Below the pieces are notes generated by a model. That model did no database searches, had not been told where the DNA came from, and saw nothing but the letters and a program-made list of their open reading frames with translations. From the NCBI RefSeq assembly GCF_900103845.1, contig NZ_FNIJ01000002.1, positions 87,864-151,863 on the forward strand: a stretch of 64,000 nucleotides of DNA. Reading direction: 5' to 3'. This document shows positions 1-9,801 of the stretch, piece by piece; positions within the stretch are counted from its first letter, which is position 1, and the number at the start of each line of letters is the position of its first letter. This DNA is from Pseudomonas jinjuensis. Its GTDB lineage: Bacteria > Pseudomonadota > Gammaproteobacteria > Pseudomonadales > Pseudomonadaceae. Made by a program: the position numbers and the translations under genes.

Positions 1-177
1 TACCCGCGAGAACAGGTACATCAGCGAGTTGTAGGGCGCGAAGACCGCCGAATGGTTGACCAGCTGGCGCAGGAACGGCAGGCGTGCGCGGCCGCGCAGA
101 TGGACGAACAAGACGCTGGAGACGAACAGGGAGACCACGGAGAGTTTGACGATCAGGGCGAGGTTCATGCGGGGCAT
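1..177 (-). CDS. lpxO: LpxO-type lipid A hydroxylase (aspartyl/asparaginyl beta-hydroxylase family), N-terminal part
   Basis: The first 59 residues are visible; the gene runs off the left edge. The N-terminus has one hydrophobic membrane anchor (LIVKLSVVSLFVSSVLFV) followed by a basic stretch and the segment NHSAVFAPYNSLMYLFSRV, which matches my memory of LpxO proteins. LpxO 2-hydroxylates secondary acyl chains of lipid A at the inner membrane, using Fe(II) and 2-oxoglutarate. The catalytic domain lies outside the window, so function rests on the N-terminus and on the neighbour, a DUF2058 gene, as in PAO1 lpxO2. A start at 168 is possible; 177 is preferred because GGAG lies just upstream. Confidence 0.7.
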   Translation of the reverse strand, partial: MPRMNLALIVKLSVVSLFVSSVLFVHLRGRARLPFLRQLVNHSAVFAPYNSLMYLFSRV

Positions 178-317
178 CCAGCTCCATATGAGTCAATCGG
201 ATCGCGCTACTTGCGCATCTTGTGCCGAGGCCCGAGGATTATACCCCCGTCAGCGGGCTGCACCGCTGCTTGTGCAAGATCGCCCGGGAAGGCCGGGCTG
301 CCAGAGAGTCTTACCGA

Positions 318-857
318 ATGAGCATGTCACTGCGCGACCAACTGATGAAAGCCGGTCTGGTCACCGAGAAGCAGGCCAAGCAGGCCTCCAAGCAGAAACA
401 GAAACAGGAACGCCTGGAACACAAGGGACAGGCCGCCAGGGACGACAGCCAGCGCCAGGCGGCGCTGCAGGCGCAGGCCGAGAAGCAGGCGCGCGACCAG
501 GAACTGAACCGCCAGCAGCAGGAAAAGGCGGAGAAGAAGGCCAGGACCGCGCAGATCAAGCAACTGATCGAAGGCACCCGCCTGCCGCGCCTGGAGACCG
601 ACGACTACTACAACTTCGTCGACAACAAGAAGGTCAAGCGCATCCCGGTCAACGACATGATCCGCGACAAGCTGAGCCGCGGCAGCCTGGGGATCGTCAG
701 CTACGACGGCCGCTACGAGATCGTGCCGCGCGATGCGGCGCTGCGCATCAAGGAGCGCGACGAGCGCCGGGTGATCCTGCTCAGCGAGCCGAGCGGCGAG
801 CCGGACGAGGACGATCCGTACAAGGATTACGTGGTTCCCGACGACCTCATGTGGTGA
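318..857 (+). CDS. DUF2058 family protein (YaiL-like)
   Basis: Encodes 179 residues beginning MSMSLRDQLMKAGLV. The N-terminal half (about residues 10-90) is a highly charged Lys/Gln/Arg/Glu-rich helix, likely coiled coil. The C-terminal half (RLPRLETDDYYNFVDNKKVK onward) is the conserved DUF2058 globular part, ending in an acidic tail. Family members are often annotated as nucleoprotein or polynucleotide-associated proteins; no enzymatic role is established. The ORF stays open up to 222, but 318 or 324 are the likely starts because the upstream residues do not resemble the family. Confidence 0.85.
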   Translation: MSMSLRDQLMKAGLVTEKQAKQASKQKQKQERLEHKGQAARDDSQRQAALQAQAEKQARDQELNRQQQEKAEKKARTAQIKQLIEGTRLPRLETDDYYNFVDNKKVKRIPVNDMIRDKLSRGSLGIVSYDGRYEIVPRDAALRIKERDERRVILLSEPSGEPDEDDPYKDYVVPDDLMW

Positions 858-936
858 ACCCTCCGGCCTGCGCGCGCGGCCTCGGCGGCATGCGCGCGTG
901 CAGGCCACCCAGCCGGAATCCCGGCTGGGCCCCGTT

Positions 937-1191
937 TCAACAGCCCTGCAGCGGGATGATCGCGTAGCCCTGCTGGCGGAAGGCCTGTTCCACCGGCGGC
1001 GACGCCGCCTCGCTGTGACAGAAGTCCAGGCGGCTCTGCTGCACGTCCTGCGCGTGGACGCCCCGCGAGGCCAGCCAGTCCAGCGCATAGACCTGGGCGT
1101 TGACACCATCCCCCTCGGGCACCAGCACGTCGAAATGCAGGTAGCGGCCGTCGTGAGTGCGGATGTGGGTGTCGTATACCTTCACCTGCAT
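937..1191 (-). CDS. DUF2024 family protein
   Basis: Encodes 84 residues, MQVKVYDTHIRTHDGRYLHF and onward, the typical opening of the small DUF2024 family. No function is known to me. The frame stays open upstream, but the ATG at 1191 gives the family N-terminus and lies 11 nt after the stop of the thioredoxin-like gene, so the two are probably cotranscribed from a promoter shared divergently with the MarR regulator. One Cys (in DFCHSE) and the C-terminal Cys are present. Confidence 0.75.
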   Translation of the reverse strand: MQVKVYDTHIRTHDGRYLHFDVLVPEGDGVNAQVYALDWLASRGVHAQDVQQSRLDFCHSEAASPPVEQAFRQQGYAIIPLQGC

Positions 1192-1202
1192 GACCTTGCT
1201 CC

Positions 1203-1436
1203 TTACTTGAGGTCGGCGATGGCGGCGCCGAAGTTCAGGTGCAGCACCTGCCCGTCGACCACCAGGGCCGGCACGGATTTCACCCCGGCCCGTTCCGCCT
1301 CGGCGATGCGCGGCGCCTGTTCGCCCAGATGCACGACCTCGACCTGGGTCTTGCTGGTGTCCAGCAGCGGCAGCAGGGTGCGCTCGGCCTCGACGCAGAT
1401 GGGGCAACCGGCGTGGTAGTAGGTGGCCTTGCTCAT
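1203..1436 (-). CDS. Small thioredoxin/glutaredoxin-like protein with CPIC motif
   Basis: Encodes 77 residues. The redox motif CPIC (C11, C14) follows a short beta strand (ATYYHAG), and a cis-Pro loop (KSVPALVV, SVP) follows in the second half, as expected for a thioredoxin fold. It is shorter than thioredoxin (about 108 residues) and close in size to glutaredoxin-like proteins. It is probably cytosolic, since no signal peptide is seen. It is divergent from a MarR regulator, with palindromes in the shared 110-nt gap, so redox-responsive control is a reasonable inference. The substrate is unknown. Confidence 0.8.
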   Translation of the reverse strand: MSKATYYHAGCPICVEAERTLLPLLDTSKTQVEVVHLGEQAPRIAEAERAGVKSVPALVVDGQVLHLNFGAAIADLK

Positions 1437-1457
1437 GGCGATTCTCCTGTCGAATAG

Positions 1458-1472
1458 GTATCGAATCGATAC
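1458..1472. promoter_or_regulatory. Perfect palindrome, putative MarR operator site 1
   Basis: GTATCGA-A-TCGATAC is a perfect 7-1-7 inverted repeat located just upstream of the thioredoxin-like gene in the divergent gap. Size and symmetry fit a MarR dimer site. The assignment to the adjacent regulator is inferred from position. Confidence 0.55.
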
Positions 1473-1515
1473 AACGTCAGGCTAAGAGCAGGCAGGACTT
1501 CTGTCAAACTGGTTT

Positions 1516-1530
1516 TTGATCGATACTATC
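1516..1530. promoter_or_regulatory. Second ATCGATAC element, putative MarR operator site 2
   Basis: TGATCGATACTATC repeats the half-site ATCGATAC of the palindrome at 1458-1472 and sits 17 nt before the MarR start codon. It is an imperfect palindrome. Two sites flanking a divergent promoter suggest autoregulation together with control of the redox genes. Confidence 0.4.
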
Positions 1531-1546
1531 TGTCGGAGGATCACCG

Positions 1547-2101
1547 ATGGATTCGATGCTTTACGACTATCTCGAACGGCTCACCAGCCTGATGCGCGCC
1601 TGGGCGCGCGAGCAGCCGCTGATGGCCGACCTGCAGCCGATCCAGCTGAGCGCGCTGAGCTACCTGGCGCGCTGCAACCGCTATTCGAATACGCCGCTGG
1701 GCGTGACCGACTTCCTCGGACTGACCAAGGGCACGGTGTCGCAGTCGCTCAAGGCGCTGGAGGCCAAGGGGCTGATCGAGAAGCGGCCGGACCCGAACGA
1801 CCGGCGCAGCGTGCATCTGCAGCTGACCGCGGAAGGCCGCCAACTGGTGGACGCGCTGGTGCCGCCGGCGTTCCTGCAGGAAGCGGCGGCGGCGATGGGC
1901 GAGCAGGGGAAACGCCTGGAAGTGCTGCTCGACACGCTGCTGCGCACCATCCAGCGGCAGCAGGACGTGCAGCGCTTCGGCCTGTGCCGCACCTGCCGCT
2001 TCCATCAACCCGGCGAAGAAGGATCGACCTGCGGGCTGACCGGCGAGCCGCTGAGCCGGATCGAGGCGGAACTGATCTGCCGCGAGCATGCGCACGCCTG
2101 A
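1547..2101 (+). CDS. MarR family regulator with C-terminal four-Cys tail
   Basis: Encodes 184 residues. Residues 1-140 form a MarR winged helix-turn-helix; the recognition helix region is TKGTVSQSLKALEAKGLIEK and the wing is RPDPNDRRSVHLQLT. Beyond the usual end of the domain is a tail with C147, C150, C162 and C178 (CRTC, then TCG, then ICRE), spaced like a metal- or redox-sensing cluster. The ATG at 1547 follows GGAGGATCACCG. Divergent from the CPIC protein and DUF2024 genes, it probably controls them through the palindromes between them. Ligand, metal and regulon are unknown. Confidence 0.88.
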   Translation: MDSMLYDYLERLTSLMRAWAREQPLMADLQPIQLSALSYLARCNRYSNTPLGVTDFLGLTKGTVSQSLKALEAKGLIEKRPDPNDRRSVHLQLTAEGRQLVDALVPPAFLQEAAAAMGEQGKRLEVLLDTLLRTIQRQQDVQRFGLCRTCRFHQPGEEGSTCGLTGEPLSRIEAELICREHAHA

Positions 2102-2110
2102 GGCGGGCAT

Positions 2111-2140
2111 AAAAAACCGGGCCTCGAGGCCCGGTTCTTT
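2111..2140. terminator. Bidirectional intrinsic terminator between MarR gene and DUF3108 gene
   Basis: The inverted repeat AACCGGGCC-TCGA-GGCCCGGTT (2115-2136) has an A-run on one side and a T-rich run on the other, between two convergent genes. Confidence 0.85.
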
Positions 2141-2153
2141 ATGGCGAGGTCGC

Positions 2154-2873
2154 TCAGGAATCCTTCGCGCCGGCGACGGTCTTGCCACCCACCGTGCCTT
2201 CCTTGAGCATGATCTGGTATTCCTTGCCGTCGGTTTCCTGCTGGTACAGGCGCACCAGCAGGTAGTCCCAGTCCTTGGCGAACCAGAGGACGGTCTTGCG
2301 GTTGCTCTTGGTCGGGTCGCGCACGCGCTCGACCTTGATCGCGTCGATCAGGCCGGCCTGGGTACGCACCTTTTCCTCGCCGAGGACGCGGAAGTCGTAG
2401 GTGTCGACGTCGGTGCCCTCGATCACCTGGTAGCTCATGCTCTTCTTGCCCAGGGCGACGTCGTGCTGCAGGGCGATCTGGTAGGTGGACTTGTCCAGCT
2501 GGCCGCGGTTCAACGGCTGGCGCACCTGGTCGCCGCGATCGCTGCCGAGCACCTGCTTCTGGCTCCAGTCGAAGTCCAGTTCGGTCTGCTTGTTCTTGCC
2601 CAGCCCCTGGCGGGCCCAGTGGTAGCTGAGCGGCAGATAGGTGTCGTTCTCGACCTTGAAGGTGCTGGTCTCGGTGAGGCTGGCGAGCATCATCGAGGCC
2701 TTGAAGTCCAGCTCCCAGCGTCCGCCGTCGCTCTGCTTGAGCGTGCGGGAGGCGCTGCCGCTGATGGGCATCTGCTTCCAGTCGGCGGTGTAGCTGGCCT
2801 CGAACGGTTTCAGCTCGAAAGCCTGTACCGGCAGGGTCAGGGCAGCCAACAGGAACAGCAGGGCTTTACGCAT
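2154..2873 (-). CDS. DUF3108 domain protein, exported
   Basis: Encodes 239 residues. A signal peptide is visible (MRKALLFLLAALTLPVQAF, cleavage near VQA/FE), followed by a beta-rich DUF3108 domain (FEASYTADW to the end). Likely periplasmic. It overlaps the 3-prime end of purN by 8 nt, so it is translationally coupled to purine genes; the same order occurs in P. aeruginosa (PA0943-purN-purM, from memory). No role is established. The ATG at 2873 is chosen because it gives the signal peptide directly; the ORF runs far upstream but only through purN in another frame. Confidence 0.85.
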   Translation of the reverse strand: MRKALLFLLAALTLPVQAFELKPFEASYTADWKQMPISGSASRTLKQSDGGRWELDFKASMMLASLTETSTFKVENDTYLPLSYHWARQGLGKNKQTELDFDWSQKQVLGSDRGDQVRQPLNRGQLDKSTYQIALQHDVALGKKSMSYQVIEGTDVDTYDFRVLGEEKVRTQAGLIDAIKVERVRDPTKSNRKTVLWFAKDWDYLLVRLYQQETDGKEYQIMLKEGTVGGKTVAGAKDS

Positions 2874-3531
2874 CACGAGTCTCCTGTACGAATCGATAGC
2901 CGGAGGCGGGTAGCGCCTCCCCGTCCAGCATGGCGCCATGCTCGCCCAGGCGCAAACGGCCCTCGGCGAACCAGTGCATGGCCAGCGGGTAGATCCGGTG
3001 TTCCTGCACGTGGACGCGCTCGGCCAGCGCTTCCGGCGTGTCGTCCGCTTCCACCGCAATGCTCGCCTGTACGACCAGCGGCCCGCCGTCCAGTTCCTCG
3101 GTGACGAAGTGGACGCTGCAGCCATGCTCGGCATCGCCGGCTTCCAGCGCGCGCTGGTGGGTGTGCAGGCCCTTGTACTTCGGCAGCAGGGACGGGTGGA
3201 TGTTCAGCAGGCGGCCCTGATAGTGGCGGACGAAGCCCGGCGTGAGGATGCGCATGAAGCCGGCGAGCAGCACCAGGTCGGCGTCGAAGCCGTCGATGGC
3301 CTGGATCAGCGCGGCGTCGAAGCTCTCGCGGTCGGGGTAGGCCTTGTGATCGAGGAAGGCCGTGTCGATGCCGGCGCGGCGGGCGCGTTCGAGGCCGAAG
3401 GCCTCCGCGCGGTTGGAGATCACCGCGCGGATGGTCGCCGGCGTGTCGCTGCCGGCGAGGCTGTCGATCAGGGCCTGGAGGTTGCTGCCGGAACCGGAGA
3501 TCAGCACCACCACATTGCAGGGACGGGCCAT
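2866..3531 (-). CDS. purN: Phosphoribosylglycinamide formyltransferase (GAR transformylase)
   Basis: Encodes 221 residues. It catalyses the third step of purine synthesis, transferring formyl from 10-formyl-THF to GAR. The N-terminal phosphate-binding segment is VVLISGSGSNLQALID. The folate/catalytic region includes AGFMRIL, the signature NIHPSLLPKYKGLHTHQRAL (catalytic Asn and His) and the later Asp in EELDGGPLV. Its ATG overlaps the purM stop by one base (TGATG). The length is typical. Cytosolic. Confidence 0.97.
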   Translation of the reverse strand: MARPCNVVVLISGSGSNLQALIDSLAGSDTPATIRAVISNRAEAFGLERARRAGIDTAFLDHKAYPDRESFDAALIQAIDGFDADLVLLAGFMRILTPGFVRHYQGRLLNIHPSLLPKYKGLHTHQRALEAGDAEHGCSVHFVTEELDGGPLVVQASIAVEADDTPEALAERVHVQEHRIYPLAMHWFAEGRLRLGEHGAMLDGEALPASGYRFVQETRDA

Positions 3532-4592
3532 CAGTGCGCTTTCAGGTTGTTCAGCACCACGCGCTCGGCATCCGCCGCGCAGGCGTCGATGCGGCCGATG
3601 ACCCAGGGTTGTTCGCCGGCTGCGCGCAGGGATTCCAGCGCGGCATCGACCTGGTCCTGGGCGACGCAGATGACCATGCCCACGCCGCAGTTCAGCACGC
3701 GGTGCATTTCGGTCTCGTCGACGTTGCCCTTTTCCTGCAGCCAGTCGAACACCGCCGGGCGCTGCCAGCTGGCGACGTCGACCACGGCCTGGGCGTTGTC
3801 CGGGAGGACGCGCGGGATGTTGTCCAGCAGGCCGCCGCCGGTGATGTGGGCCATGGCCTTGACCGCGGCGGTCTGCTCGATCAGCTGCAGCAGCGGCTTG
3901 ACGTAGATGCGGGTCGGCGCCATCAGCAGGTCGGCCAGCGGCTTGCCGTCGAGCTGGATGTTCTCGATGTCGGCGCCGGAGACTTCGATGATCTTGCGGA
4001 TCAGCGAGTAGCCGTTGGAGTGCGGGCCGGAGGAGGGCAGGGCGATCAGCGCGTCGCCGGCGACGACCTTCGAGCCGTCGATGATCTCGGACTTCTCCAC
4101 CACGCCGACGCAGAAGCCGGCCAGGTCGTAGTCCTCGCCTTCGTACATGCCCGGCATCTCGGCGGTTTCGCCGCCGACCAGGGAGCAGCCGGCCAGTTCG
4201 CAGCCGGCGCCGATGCCGGTGACCACGGTGGCGGCCACGTCGACGTTGAGCTTGCCGGTGGCGTAGTAGTCGAGGAAGAACAGCGGCTCGGCGCCACATA
4301 CGACCAGATCGTTGACGCACATGGCGACCAGGTCCTGGCCGATGCTGTCGTGCTTGTTCAGGTTCAGCGCCAGGCGCAGCTTGGTGCCGACGCCGTCGGT
4401 GCCGGAGACCAGCACCGGTTGCTTGTAGCCGGCCGGGATTTCGCAGAGGGCGCCGAAGCCGCCCAGGCCGCCCATGACTTCCGGGCGCGCGGTGCGCTTG
4501 GCGACGCCTTTGATGCGTTCGACCAGCTCTTCGCCGGCGTCGATGTCCACACCGGCGTCCTTGTAGCTCAACGAGGGTTGCTTGCTGCTCAT
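3531..4592 (-). CDS. purM: Phosphoribosylformylglycinamidine cyclo-ligase (AIR synthetase)
   Basis: Encodes 353 residues. It makes AIR from FGAM with ATP in purine synthesis. Seen are [12 protein letters not shown] at the N-terminus, the glycine-rich [21 protein letters not shown], the active-site [11 protein letters not shown] and [13 protein letters not shown]. The start [14 protein letters not shown] at 4592 matches the family; the frame remains open to 4634. First gene of the purM-purN-DUF3108 operon. A TAAAAT-like -10 candidate on the minus strand lies near 4690. It is divergent from the DUF2066 gene. Confidence 0.97.
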   Translation of the reverse strand: MSSKQPSLSYKDAGVDIDAGEELVERIKGVAKRTARPEVMGGLGGFGALCEIPAGYKQPVLVSGTDGVGTKLRLALNLNKHDSIGQDLVAMCVNDLVVCGAEPLFFLDYYATGKLNVDVAATVVTGIGAGCELAGCSLVGGETAEMPGMYEGEDYDLAGFCVGVVEKSEIIDGSKVVAGDALIALPSSGPHSNGYSLIRKIIEVSGADIENIQLDGKPLADLLMAPTRIYVKPLLQLIEQTAAVKAMAHITGGGLLDNIPRVLPDNAQAVVDVASWQRPAVFDWLQEKGNVDETEMHRVLNCGVGMVICVAQDQVDAALESLRAAGEQPWVIGRIDACAADAERVVLNNLKAH

Positions 4593-4844
4593 AAATCCAG
4601 GCCTATAGGGAAGATTCGTGTATCGGCCGGCCATGCGGAGCGACGTGCCCGTCGCAGGCTGCAGCCGGTAGCGGAAGGCGCGAGATTTTATCAGGCTTGC
4701 CCGGCAGCGGCCATCTCGTGCTGTTGCCGCTGGCTGGACGGCTGTTTAAGGTATAGGCCTTGTGGGCGGCTTCCGTTGGAACTTGTCTGGCTTCGGCCTT
4801 TCGAACCGCGGGTCGTCTTCCCTATCGTCCGCCGAGAGCCCGCC

Positions 4845-5891
4845 ATGCGATCCATCGCCCGCCTGCTGATCCTCTGCCTGTCGCTGCTCAGCCTGCCATC
4901 CTTCGCCGAAACCGTCGGCAACCTCTACCAGGTCCACGAGCCGGTCGCCTCGCAGCAGCCGGAAGAACGCAACGCCGGCCTGACCCGCGCCCTGCAGACC
5001 CTGGTGGTGCGCCTGACCGGCGACCAGAAGGCCGTCCAGAATCCGGCGCTCGCCGGCTATTTCAAGGACCCGCAGCAACTGATCAGCCAGTACGGCTACG
5101 AAGACGGCCCGCCGCTGGCGCTGGTGGTCAGCTTCGACCAGAACGCCACCGACGCCGCCCTGCGCCGCGCCGGCCTGCCGCTGTGGGGCGCCAGCCGGCC
5201 GAGCGTGGTCGCCTGGTGGCTGAATGAAAGCAGCCAGGGCAGCAACCTGGTCGGCGACGGCCAGGAAGCCGCCGCGCCGCTGAGCCGTGCTGCGCAGCAT
5301 CGCGGCCTGCCGCTGCGCCTGCCGCTGGCCGATCTCGGCGAGCAGTCGCTGGGAACCCCGGAAAACCTCGCCGCGGCGCAGCCGGAAGCGCTGCGCGCCG
5401 CCTCCGAGCGCTACGGCGCCGACGCCATTCTCAGCGTGGTCGCCAGGCAGGACGAGGCCGGCAAATGGCAGGCCCAGTGGCAGTTGTGGCAGGGCGACGA
5501 GCGCAGCCAGGGCCAGGCGCAGGGCGACGACGCCAACGCCGTGGCCGACGCGGTGATGCTCGCCGCCAGCCAGCGCATGGCGAGCCGCTTCGTCGCCGCG
5601 CCGGGAGAGGCCAGCCCGCTGACCCTGCAGGTGCAGGGCGCCAACCTGGCCCGCTATGCGGAGCTGCAGCGGCTGCTCGATCCACTGGGCGCGAAGCTGG
5701 TGGAAGTTTCCGGCGACAGCCTGGAATACCGCCTGAACGCCAGCCCCGAGCAGTTGCGCGCGCAGCTCGGACTGGCGAATCTGCGGGAGATGCCGGCGGA
5801 ACAGGCTCCGCCAGCCCCGGCCGATCCGAACGCGCAACCGGCGCCGAATCCGGCGGTGCCGAGCCGGAATGTGCTGCGTTTCGGCTGGTGA
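4845..5891 (+). CDS. DUF2066 domain protein, exported
   Basis: Encodes 348 residues. A signal peptide (MRSIARLLILCLSLLSLPSFA) is followed by the DUF2066 region (ETVGNLYQVHEPVASQ, then a stretch NAGLTRALQTLVVRLTGD). The C-terminus is Pro/Ala-rich (PPAPADPNAQPAPNPA). Likely periplasmic; the biochemical role is unknown. It lies between purM (divergent) and hda, as PA0946 does in PAO1. The ATG at 4845 is chosen because it starts the signal peptide; the open frame upstream is antisense to purM. Confidence 0.85.
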   Translation: MRSIARLLILCLSLLSLPSFAETVGNLYQVHEPVASQQPEERNAGLTRALQTLVVRLTGDQKAVQNPALAGYFKDPQQLISQYGYEDGPPLALVVSFDQNATDAALRRAGLPLWGASRPSVVAWWLNESSQGSNLVGDGQEAAAPLSRAAQHRGLPLRLPLADLGEQSLGTPENLAAAQPEALRAASERYGADAILSVVARQDEAGKWQAQWQLWQGDERSQGQAQGDDANAVADAVMLAASQRMASRFVAAPGEASPLTLQVQGANLARYAELQRLLDPLGAKLVEVSGDSLEYRLNASPEQLRAQLGLANLREMPAEQAPPAPADPNAQPAPNPAVPSRNVLRFGW

Positions 5892-6006
5892 CGGTCGATC
5901 GGCATGCCGCAGCGTCAACTATGTGCTGCGCCATGTTCATGATTTCTATAAACTTTCAGTCCGGTATGGATTTCCGTAAGCGACTCGACAAGACGCCCGG
6001 CCCGGC

Positions 6007-6711
6007 ATGACACCTATGCAGTTACCTCTCAGCGTACGCCTGCGTGACGACGCGACGTTCGCCAACTACTACCCCGGGGCCAACGCCGCGGCGCTTGGCT
6101 ATGTCGAGCGTCTGTGCGAACCCGAGGCCGGCTGGACGGAAAACCTGATCTACCTGTGGGGTGCCGAGGGGGTCGGGCGCAGCCACCTGCTGCAGGCCGC
6201 CTGCCTGCGTCTGGAGCAGTACGGCGAGCCTTCGGTCTACCTGCCGATGGCGGACCTGGTGCAGTACGGGCCGGACATCTTCGACAACCTCGAGGAGCGC
6301 GAGCTGGTCTGCCTGGACGATCTCGATGCCCTGGCCGGCCAGCGCAAGTGGGAAGAGGCGCTGTTCCACCTGTTCAACCGCCTGCGCGATTCGGGGCGCC
6401 GCCTGTTGCTGTCCGCCTCGGTGTCGCCGCGCGAACTGCCGATCAAGCTGCCGGACCTGAAATCCCGCCTGACCATGTCGCTGGTGTTCCAGATGCACCC
6501 GCTGACCGACGACGAGAAGCTGCGCGCCCTGCAGCTGCGCGCGTCGCGCCGTGGCCTGCACCTGACCGACGAGGTGGGGCGCTTCATCCTCACCCGCGGC
6601 GCGCGCAGCATGACCTACCTCTTCGACCTGCTCGACGAGCTGGACAAGGCCTCGCTGCAGGCCCAGCGCAAGCTGACCATTCCCTTCCTCAAGGAAACCC
6701 TGGGCTGGTGA
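6007..6711 (+). CDS. hda: DnaA regulatory inactivator Hda
   Basis: Encodes 234 residues of a single AAA+ domain homologous to DnaA domain III. With the beta clamp, Hda stimulates hydrolysis of DnaA-ATP after initiation. The N-terminus MQLPLSVRLRDD carries a clamp-binding-like QLPLSV motif. The Walker A region is GAEGVGRSHLLQA, with Arg in place of the usual Lys, as I recall for E. coli Hda. Walker B is LVCLDDLDAL, and sensor residues follow in SASVSPREL and the C-terminal lid. The start could be 6007 or 6016. Confidence 0.92.
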   Translation: MTPMQLPLSVRLRDDATFANYYPGANAAALGYVERLCEPEAGWTENLIYLWGAEGVGRSHLLQAACLRLEQYGEPSVYLPMADLVQYGPDIFDNLEERELVCLDDLDALAGQRKWEEALFHLFNRLRDSGRRLLLSASVSPRELPIKLPDLKSRLTMSLVFQMHPLTDDEKLRALQLRASRRGLHLTDEVGRFILTRGARSMTYLFDLLDELDKASLQAQRKLTIPFLKETLGW

Positions 6712-6735
6712 CGGCCGATCGGCCGCCCTGGGCGG

Positions 6736-6905
6736 CTACAGGCCGCGCTTTCGTAGGAGCGAGCTTGCTCGCGAATCGTCCCGGGTAGGGCGAATAACGC
6801 CCTAAGCGTTCCGCTTCATGCGCCCTGCGCTGCTACAGGTCGCGCTTTTCGTAGGAGCGAGCTTGCTCGCGAACGGTCCCGGGCAGGGCGAATAACGCGC
6901 CAGCG
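6736..6905. repeat. Two tandem ~73-nt repeats containing Pseudomonas REP hairpins
   Basis: Copies at about 6736-6808 and 6833-6905 are nearly identical. Each contains the REP core GTAGGAGCGAGCTTGCTCGC (6753 and 6851) followed by GGGCGAATAACGC. The REP core is a hairpin. The same two motif types recur near 52.7 kb and 57.8 kb. The block fills the gap between convergent hda and the DUF2069 gene. Confidence 0.85.
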
Positions 6906-6937
6906 CTATCCGCCGCAACGCTGCATCGCTGGCGGGA

Positions 6938-7357
6938 TCAGTTTTCCCCCGCCAGCTTGCGGTCGTACTGGAAGCGCCAGCGCGTATAGAGCAGCGCGCC
7001 GCAGAACAGGCTGACGCTGAGGATGGTTTCCGCCCAGCCGTAGATCATCCGCGCCGGCTCGAAGGCGGCGAGCACGCCGAGGATGAAGTACAGGTTCACC
7101 ACGTAGCAGGCCCAGGCGTGGCCGCGGGCGCTGCCGATCAGCAGGCCGGGGGCGATGATGATCAGCGGCAGCAGCTTGAAGCCGAGCACTGCCCACGGCA
7201 CCCACTGCGCGGCGCCGTGGGCGTCGGCGAAGAGCAGGTCCCAGGTGACGATGAGCAGCACCAGGCCGGCGAAACTGCCAAGGCTGACGGCCCGGCTCGC
7301 GGCCAGGCGGGGTTTCAGCCATTCGATCGCCGGCAGCGGTTTGTTCTTGCGGGCCAT
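6938..7357 (-). CDS. DUF2069 inner-membrane protein
   Basis: Encodes 139 residues with four predicted membrane helices (SLGSFAGLVLLIVTWDLLF; VPWAVLGFKLLPLIIIAPGL; WACYVVNLYFILGVLAAF; TILSVSLFCGALLYT) and a basic N-terminus (MARKNKPLP). This is the typical size and topology of DUF2069. Function unknown. The start codon is immediately next to the stop codon of wrbA, so it is cotranscribed with wrbA and the arsC-like gene. Confidence 0.88.
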   Translation of the reverse strand: MARKNKPLPAIEWLKPRLAASRAVSLGSFAGLVLLIVTWDLLFADAHGAAQWVPWAVLGFKLLPLIIIAPGLLIGSARGHAWACYVVNLYFILGVLAAFEPARMIYGWAETILSVSLFCGALLYTRWRFQYDRKLAGEN

Positions 7358-8341
<984 letters not shown>

Positions 8342-8382
8342 CTAACCGCCTCGCTGGAATTGACTGAACCGCTGCCGTTCAG

Positions 8383-9645
8383 ATGAATAGCAAAGGACGG
8401 AATGTGCCGCACTCAATGCATGGGCGCCTGCAGGGCCTGATCGACTTCTGGAACTATCTGATCCAGCGCTTCCTCGCCGACCACGCCCCCAACAAGGCCG
8501 CCGCCCTGACCTATACCACGCTGTTCGCGGTGGTGCCGATGATGACCGTGACCTTCGCCATGCTGTCCACCATCCCGGCATTCGAGGGCATGGGCGAGCG
8601 TATCCAGGTGTTCGTCTTCCGCCATTTCGTGCCCTCTACCGGCGAGGCGGTGGAGGCCTACCTGCGCAACTTCACGGTGCAGGCGCGGCATCTGACCTGG
8701 CTGGGCGTGGCCTTCCTGGCGGTCACCGCCTTCACCATGCTGGTGACCATCGAGCGCGCCTTCAACGAGATCTGGCGGGTCCGCCAGCCGCGCCGGGGCG
8801 TGGTGCGCTTCCTGCTCTACTGGGCGATCCTCAGCCTGGGGCCGCTGCTGCTCGGCGCCGGCTTCGCCGTGTCGACCTACATCACCTCGCTGTCCATGCT
8901 TTCCGGCCCGCATGCGCTGCCGGGCGCGGGGGTGCTGCTGCGCTTCATGCCGCTGCTGTTCAGCGTCGCGGCCTTCACCCTGCTCTATGCGGCGGTGCCC
9001 AACGCGCGGGTGCCGATCCGCCACGCGCTGGTCGGCGGGCTGTTCACCGCGCTGCTGTTCGAGGCGGCCAAGTCGATGTTCGGCATGTACGTCAGGCTGT
9101 TCCCCGGCTATCAGCTGATCTACGGCGCCTTCGCCACGGTGCCGCTGTTCCTGCTGTGGGTCTACCTGTCCTGGCTGATCGTGCTGTTCGGTGCGGAGCT
9201 GGTCTGCAGCCTGTCGTCCACGCGCCTCTGGCGGCACAAGGCGATGCCGCGGCTGCTGGTGCTGCTCGGCGTGCTGCGGGTGTTCTACGACCGCCAGCGC
9301 CTGGGGTTGCCGACGCACCTGAATCATCTTCACGAGGCAGGCTGGCTGCTGCCCGAGGATGAATGGGAAGAGTTGCTGGATTTCCTGGAGCGGGAGCAAC
9401 TGGTCTGCCGTTCGGGTGGAAGCGGCGTGTCCTGGGTGCTGTGCCGCGACCTGAACAGCTACAGCCTGCACCACCTGCTGAATCGCTGTCCCTGGCCATT
9501 GCCCAATCCGGAGCGGTTGCCGAAAAGCCTGAACGAGGCGTGGTACCCGGAACTGTGCCAGGCCCTCGAGCGCTATCAGGCGGAGCGGAAGGCCCTGTTC
9601 GGGAAAAGTCTCGCGGAATGGTTGAGGCCGTCACATTTCGAGTGA
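8383..9645 (+). CDS. YihY/BrkB-family inner-membrane protein
   Basis: Encodes 420 residues. About six membrane helices lie in residues 35-290 (for example [39 protein letters not shown] and the last one [20 protein letters not shown]). A cytoplasmic C-terminal winged-helix-like tail follows (residues 300-420), as in the longer YihY group. Once named RNase BN (rbn), but that activity belongs to another protein in E. coli. The start may be 8383 or a Met 11 codons later. Function unknown. Confidence 0.88.
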   Translation: MNSKGRNVPHSMHGRLQGLIDFWNYLIQRFLADHAPNKAAALTYTTLFAVVPMMTVTFAMLSTIPAFEGMGERIQVFVFRHFVPSTGEAVEAYLRNFTVQARHLTWLGVAFLAVTAFTMLVTIERAFNEIWRVRQPRRGVVRFLLYWAILSLGPLLLGAGFAVSTYITSLSMLSGPHALPGAGVLLRFMPLLFSVAAFTLLYAAVPNARVPIRHALVGGLFTALLFEAAKSMFGMYVRLFPGYQLIYGAFATVPLFLLWVYLSWLIVLFGAELVCSLSSTRLWRHKAMPRLLVLLGVLRVFYDRQRLGLPTHLNHLHEAGWLLPEDEWEELLDFLEREQLVCRSGGSGVSWVLCRDLNSYSLHHLLNRCPWPLPNPERLPKSLNEAWYPELCQALERYQAERKALFGKSLAEWLRPSHFE

Positions 9646-9801
9646 CGCAAATCGTCACTTTGCGGCGAAACAGATTGCATCGGCCGCTTCCACGTCGTTG
9701 ACGGTGCAAGGTTTTTCGGGGATGTAGGGTTTGGCATGCTTCTGGCTAAGAAGAAGCTGACAACCCCTCTCCGCAAAAGTTCCACAAGTCAGCGAAAATT
9801 C

